Below the pieces are notes generated by a model. The model ran no database searches and was not told the DNA's origin. It worked only from the letters and a program-made list of their open reading frames with translations. Of a stretch of DNA of 64,000 bases, positions 60,440 to 64,000 are shown one piece after another (the first letter of the stretch is position 1; each line of letters opens with the position of its first letter). Source of the stretch: Vreelandella aquamarina. Lineage in GTDB: Bacteria; Pseudomonadota; Gammaproteobacteria; Pseudomonadales; Halomonadaceae. The position numbers were made by a program, and so were the translations under genes. The stretch is from positions 248,001 to 312,000 of the forward strand of contig NZ_JABYQT010000003.1 in NCBI RefSeq assembly GCF_020075495.1. Reading direction: 5' to 3'.

Positions 60440-61228
60440 ATGAATGATCATGGAAAACAGGCTGACCCAGGTTCCACATCCCATCAAGGCGCGACGTCTT
60501 CAGGTTCAGCGGATGCCGAGCATCTCAAGCAGCAGGGGCGGGATGCCGTTCACGATGTCAGCGAAGCGGCGCAGCAGCAGGCGGAAAACCTCTACAAGCA
60601 GCAGCGCGACACCGCCGCCGACCAGACGCACAAGTTTTCAAGCGTCATCAACAAGATGGCGGACGAGTTCGACGATCAAGAGCAGCCCTACTTCTCCCAG
60701 CAGGCGAGAAGGCTGGCCGACACGACCGACCGCTTCTCCAGCAAGCTGCGCGACCAGGACCTGAAAAGCCTGTGGCAGGAAGCCCAGAGCTTCAGCCGCC
60801 GCGAGCCGGCCCTGTTCTTTGGCGGGGCGATTGCCGCAGGCTTTCTGGCAACGCGCTTTCTGCGCAGCTCGAACCAGCACTCGCACTCCTCGCAGGGGCA
60901 CTCATCTGCTCAGGGGCAGCCGTACCAGCCATCGGGTGCTTACTCCAACCAGGCATCGCCTACTCCGGGCAACCCCTCCGACGGCATCATGCAGGGCTCA
61001 CCAGCAAGCGCAACGCAAGACCCGACGCGCCCAGGCGGTTCTAGTGCACCAAGTTCTGGTACGCCTGGTTCAGGTACGCCAGGCACGGGCACGTCCGGCT
61101 CAGGCCGTACCGGCTCCGGTACGCTGGGCACGGGCACGCCGGGCACCGAGTCTTCGCGGCCCGGCACGAGCAGCAGCCCCGGTGGTGCGGGCTCGATAGA
61201 CAAGCCAGGCGGCCCTGGCCGTCTCTGA
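60440..61228 (+). CDS. Probable DUF883-like membrane stress protein
   Basis: Not firmly identified. The 262 residues form an amphipathic, Gln/Ala/Asp-rich N-terminal half (about 25-118; EAAQQQAENLYKQQRDTAADQ), one transmembrane helix (about 124-141, ALFFGGAIAAGFLATRFL) and a low-complexity tail of Gly/Thr/Ser/Pro (about 150-262; repeated GTPGSGT). This layout resembles ElaB/YqjD-type DUF883 proteins, which tether ribosomes or stress factors to the membrane. AAGGAG is ten bases before the ATG. It precedes a holin-like and a DUF3618 gene, as YqjD precedes YqjE. Confidence 0.65.
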   Translation: MNDHGKQADPGSTSHQGATSSGSADAEHLKQQGRDAVHDVSEAAQQQAENLYKQQRDTAADQTHKFSSVINKMADEFDDQEQPYFSQQARRLADTTDRFSSKLRDQDLKSLWQEAQSFSRREPALFFGGAIAAGFLATRFLRSSNQHSHSSQGHSSAQGQPYQPSGAYSNQASPTPGNPSDGIMQGSPASATQDPTRPGGSSAPSSGTPGSGTPGTGTSGSGRTGSGTLGTGTPGTESSRPGTSSSPGGAGSIDKPGGPGRL

Positions 61229-61353
61229 GTCAGCGGCCAGCACGGCGCTGTAGAGCGTTGGCTGCGCTGGTTGGCGCTCGATGCATAAAGGGCTTGGCGC
61301 GGGTAACCGGGCCAGGCAGAGATTAGAGCCCTTCAAGGGCAGGGAGGCCAGGA

Positions 61354-61809
61354 ATGGATTCAGATCACAATACGACCCCGTCACAGCCCGCGTCATCGCA
61401 GGGCGCATCCGTTGGTTCGCTGTTGTCCACCGTGATGCAGGAAATCACCTCGTTGGTGCGCAACGAGGCCGAGCTTGCCAAGACCGAAATGTCGGAAAAG
61501 ACCCACCAGGCCATGCTGGCGCTTGCGGCCATCGGGGTGGCGGCCGCCATACTGCTGGGTGGCTTTCTTACCCTGCTGGCAGCGCTGGTGTTCGTGCTCA
61601 ACGAAGTGCTGCCGCCGGAGATGACGCCCTGGCTTTCGGCCATCATCGTCGGTGTGGTGGTAACGGTCATCGGCATCGTGATGCTCAAGGCTGCCCTTGC
61701 CAAGCTGCAGGCGCGTAATCTGGTGCCCAACCGTACCCTGAACAGCCTGCAGACCGACAAGCAGCTCGCCAAGGAGCACCAGCATAACGTCAAGGAGGAG
61801 TTGAAATGA
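61354..61809 (+). CDS. YqjE/holin-like membrane protein (DUF1469 type)
   Basis: The 151 residues have an N-terminal soluble helix (about 18-50; ITSLVRNEAELAKTEM) and two transmembrane helices (about 53-85 and 91-113). This matches the holin-superfamily III/YqjE proteins, which despite the name are chromosomal stress-associated membrane proteins. CAGGA precedes the ATG. The stop overlaps the next start (ATGA). Confidence 0.75.
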   Translation: MDSDHNTTPSQPASSQGASVGSLLSTVMQEITSLVRNEAELAKTEMSEKTHQAMLALAAIGVAAAILLGGFLTLLAALVFVLNEVLPPEMTPWLSAIIVGVVVTVIGIVMLKAALAKLQARNLVPNRTLNSLQTDKQLAKEHQHNVKEELK

Positions 61810-62963
61810 CGGACCATCACGATCAGCACGATCATCGCAGTGCCGAAGAGATCGAGAAGGATATCCATCGCTCGCGCGAGCGCCTGGATTCCACGCTGCA
61901 CGAGATCGAGGAGCGTTTCTCCCCGCAGCAGCTGCTCAATACGTCCTACGACTACATTCGCCACGGCGGTGCCAACGAGTTCGTCTCGAACCTGGGCACT
62001 ACCATCAAGCAGAACCCGCTGCCGTTTCTGGTGACCACCGCGGGCCTGGGCTGGCTGATGCTTGCCCAGCGCCATCCTGGTTCCAGCCAGCAGCCCTCGC
62101 GTGCACCCGGTCATTACAGCCGCTCGCACGGCACGCCGGGCATTCCCGTGCATGAAGGCACGCATGCTCAGGGCAGCGCGCCGGGCTACACCAGCTCGCC
62201 GGGGTACGTTCCGGGCAGCGCACAGGTACACACCAGTACACAGTCACCTGGCAGTACACAAGCACACGGCAGCCATCAGGGCCGTATGAGCAGCATGACA
62301 GAGGGCGCGAAAGACAAGGCCCAGCAGTTCGGCGAAAAAGCCAAGGATGTTGCGCATCAGCTAAGCGATAAAGCGCATAACCTTGGCGACAAGGCTCACC
62401 ACATGGGAGGTAGCATGCGCGATTCCACGTCTCATCTTCAGCACGGCACGCAGGATCACCTGCATAACCTTTCCGACCGCGCCCGCCACATGGGCAGCAG
62501 CTCAAGCGATTTCATCCAGGAGCATCCACTGGTCGTAGGGGCGCTGGGCGTTGCCCTGGGCGCCGCGCTGGCAAGCCTGTTTCCGACCACGCGCAAGGAA
62601 GATGAGTACCTGGGTGAATATCGCGACCGCGCATTACACAAGGCCGCCGAGACAGGCCATGAGCAGGTGGACAGAGCCCAGCAAAAAATTCATGAAAAGG
62701 CGGAGCATATGAAAAACGACACGCATGGTGATGATAAGCACTCATCGTCGCATGACACGCATTCATCCGGCGCTCGCCCGACGCCCGACAATCCTGCAAG
62801 CGGTAGCCAGGTCCCCGGGCACAATTCGGCTTCCGGCATCAGCTCGAGCACCAACCCCGTCGCTAACCCGCCGGTAGGTAACCGGTCGCCGGGTCTGGCG
62901 AGTTCGAATACCCCTTCTGGCAACACCCAAGGCGACGACACGCTGGAGCCGCCCAAGCGTTAA
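61806..62963 (+). CDS. DUF3618 protein with LEA-like repeats
   Basis: The 385 residues have an N-terminal DUF3618 helix (about 11-60; SAEEIEKDIHRSRERLDSTLHEI), a first membrane segment (71-87), a Gly/Ser/His/Pro-rich linker (90-165), a hydrophilic helical stretch of roughly 11-residue units (166-230; KDKAQQFGEKAKDVAHQLSD), a second membrane helix (241-260) and a further amphipathic helix (276-302) before a disordered tail. The 166-230 stretch is like group 3 LEA proteins of desiccation tolerance. It is translationally coupled to the holin-like gene. Confidence 0.7.
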   Translation: MTDHHDQHDHRSAEEIEKDIHRSRERLDSTLHEIEERFSPQQLLNTSYDYIRHGGANEFVSNLGTTIKQNPLPFLVTTAGLGWLMLAQRHPGSSQQPSRAPGHYSRSHGTPGIPVHEGTHAQGSAPGYTSSPGYVPGSAQVHTSTQSPGSTQAHGSHQGRMSSMTEGAKDKAQQFGEKAKDVAHQLSDKAHNLGDKAHHMGGSMRDSTSHLQHGTQDHLHNLSDRARHMGSSSSDFIQEHPLVVGALGVALGAALASLFPTTRKEDEYLGEYRDRALHKAAETGHEQVDRAQQKIHEKAEHMKNDTHGDDKHSSSHDTHSSGARPTPDNPASGSQVPGHNSASGISSSTNPVANPPVGNRSPGLASSNTPSGNTQGDDTLEPPKR

Positions 62964-62977
62964 CCGATGAATGGCAT

Positions 62978-63005
62978 GTGCCCGGCTTTGGTCGGGCACT
63001 TTTTT
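62978..63005 (+). terminator. Rho-independent terminator of the stress cluster
   Basis: A 7-bp stem GTGCCCG / CGGGCAC with an eight-base loop is followed by six T residues. Confidence 0.88.
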
Positions 63006-63037
63006 ATGACGTTTGCTTAGCGCTGGCGCTGTATGGG

Positions 63038-63925
63038 TCACACTCGCCGAGCAAGCGTGCTCGCGTAGGTATCGAGGGATAAGTGATGGTCATCGGCCTG
63101 CTGCAAGGCGTTCAAGGTGGCAGAACGGTCATGCTCGGCCAGCAACGTGCAGAGCACTTCCGAGATGGCCAGAGCAGGGGCCAGGGTATGAAAGAAACTG
63201 TCGCTTTCCGTGGGGCAATAAATCGTATGTTCGGAAATACCTGCCAGCGGTGATACCTCGCTATCGGTAATCGAGAGAATCTCCAGGCCTTTACTTTTTG
63301 CCAACTGCGCCAATCTCAATGTATCGCGCGCGTAGGGCTTGATGGATACGACGAGCATCACCTCACCCGGCTTGGCACGCATCAAGGCATCGCCACCCGT
63401 TCCGGCCGGGCCATCCAGATGCACTGAGCGCTCGCCTAACAGCGACATGACGTAATGAAAATGCCAGGCCACCACATGGCTCGAGCGTAACCCCAATACA
63501 TAGACTTTTTTGGCTGCCGCGAGCCTATCGGCCATGGCCGTCAGGCGCTCGAGCGGCTCTGGCTTACAGAGAGCCGCCATTTGAGCGCTTAGCCCATGCA
63601 GCATCTGGTAGGCGATGTCACTTCCCGGCGAATCGATCGCCTCAACGTCTCGTTGGCGAACCTTGGCCGCAAAACCATCGTTTTTACTTCGCACCGCTTC
63701 AGCATAGTGGGCGCGAATGTCATTGTAGCCCTGAAAGCCCAGCACCTTGGCAAGCCGCGTCATGGTCGCCGGCTGAACCGCGGCCAAGCGCGCCAGTTCG
63801 CGCATCGACACCAAGGCCACTTCTTCTGGATGTTCGAGCACGTAGCGCGCCGCCTGCTGCAGCTGTGCAGACATGCTGTCGAACCGAGCAATGATCTGCT
63901 CTCTTAGCGGATCGCTCTGGGACAT
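63038..63925 (-). CDS. MurR/RpiR-family transcriptional regulator
   Basis: A probable sugar-phosphate-responsive regulator. From MSQSDPLREQ the protein has 295 residues; the frame is open 21 codons upstream. The N-terminal RpiR HTH (about 1-80; VSMRELARLAAVQPATMTRL) is followed by a SIS sugar-isomerase domain (about 130-265; VYVLGLRSSHVVAWHF, VSIKPYARDTLRLAQLA). The genes it controls are outside the window or unknown. Confidence 0.9.
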   Translation of the reverse strand: MSQSDPLREQIIARFDSMSAQLQQAARYVLEHPEEVALVSMRELARLAAVQPATMTRLAKVLGFQGYNDIRAHYAEAVRSKNDGFAAKVRQRDVEAIDSPGSDIAYQMLHGLSAQMAALCKPEPLERLTAMADRLAAAKKVYVLGLRSSHVVAWHFHYVMSLLGERSVHLDGPAGTGGDALMRAKPGEVMLVVSIKPYARDTLRLAQLAKSKGLEILSITDSEVSPLAGISEHTIYCPTESDSFFHTLAPALAISEVLCTLLAEHDRSATLNALQQADDHHLSLDTYASTLARRV

Positions 63926-64000
63926 AGGAAAGTGCCTCTTGAAGCGCCATGGGCTGGAAATGGTGGTGCATGAGTGTAAACGCGGCATTTTACTGAAAAC

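Noticed and set aside
61354..62963. Prophage lysis genes, suggested by the holin-like label
   Set aside because: No endolysin, capsid, integrase or attachment site is nearby; the proteins fit the chromosomal YqjE/DUF3618 group.

Overview
The window is 64 kb of dense, GC-rich gammaproteobacterial chromosome. Several gene orders match Pseudomonas and its relatives: pilQ-aroK-aroB followed by gltBD; pyrG-kdsA-eno; fdxA-mutS beside pncC-recA-recX; alaS-lysC-csrA-tRNA; ccmABCDEFGHI; and smc with zipA-ligA. A sodium-pumping oxaloacetate decarboxylase (oadGAB) and a gene set rich in predicted stress proteins fit a marine or halophilic member of the Halomonadaceae (Halomonas-like). This placement is an inference from gene order and protein similarity, not from a database search.

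Layout. 1-9.2 kb: 3' end of pilQ, shikimate genes aroK and aroB, then glutamate synthase gltB and gltD. 9.2-15.3 kb: pyrG, kdsA, eno and the cystine symporter tcyP. 15.3-20.8 kb: ferredoxin fdxA and mutS (minus strand), then pncC, recA (with a LexA box) and recX. 20.9-25.9 kb: alaS, lysC, csrA and three tRNA genes (Ser-GCU and two identical Arg-ACG). 25.9-30.6 kb: dusC (minus) and oadGAB. 30.6-31.9 kb: an IMPACT-family gene and an S24/UmuD-like gene with its catalytic serine replaced by arginine, behind a LexA-like box. 31.9-38.6 kb: the complete nine-gene system I cytochrome c maturation operon. 38.7-49 kb: smc, an inserted D-tartrate dehydratase/LysR pair, zipA, ligA and a UPF0270 gene. 49-55.2 kb: mnmC, a YciI-like gene, rnm (PHP), yciO, a voltage-gated-type K+ channel with a zinc ribbon, and a CYTH protein. 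55.3-58.8 kb: DUF47/PiT phosphate transport and argA. 58.9-63 kb: a stress-type SDR, an AT-rich gap, and a three-gene envelope-stress cluster (a DUF883-like protein, a YqjE/holin-like protein, and a DUF3618 protein with LEA-like repeats). 63-64 kb: an RpiR-family regulator.

Most of the window is housekeeping. The accessory or unusual parts are: (i) the SOS-linked, catalytically dead S24 protein with three ATACAG half-sites spaced exactly 16 bp apart; (ii) the tarD-lysR insertion that separates smc from zipA, with a LexA-like box in the long zipA leader; (iii) the LEA-like/holin-like stress cluster beside an AT-rich gap; (iv) a structured element between csrA and the tRNA genes; (v) an in-frame 12-bp repeat at the start of kdsA. 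D-tartrate dehydratase yields oxaloacetate, the substrate of the Na+-exporting OadGAB pump, so the two loci may cooperate although they lie about 12 kb apart. No CRISPR array, insertion sequence, rRNA or prophage was seen.
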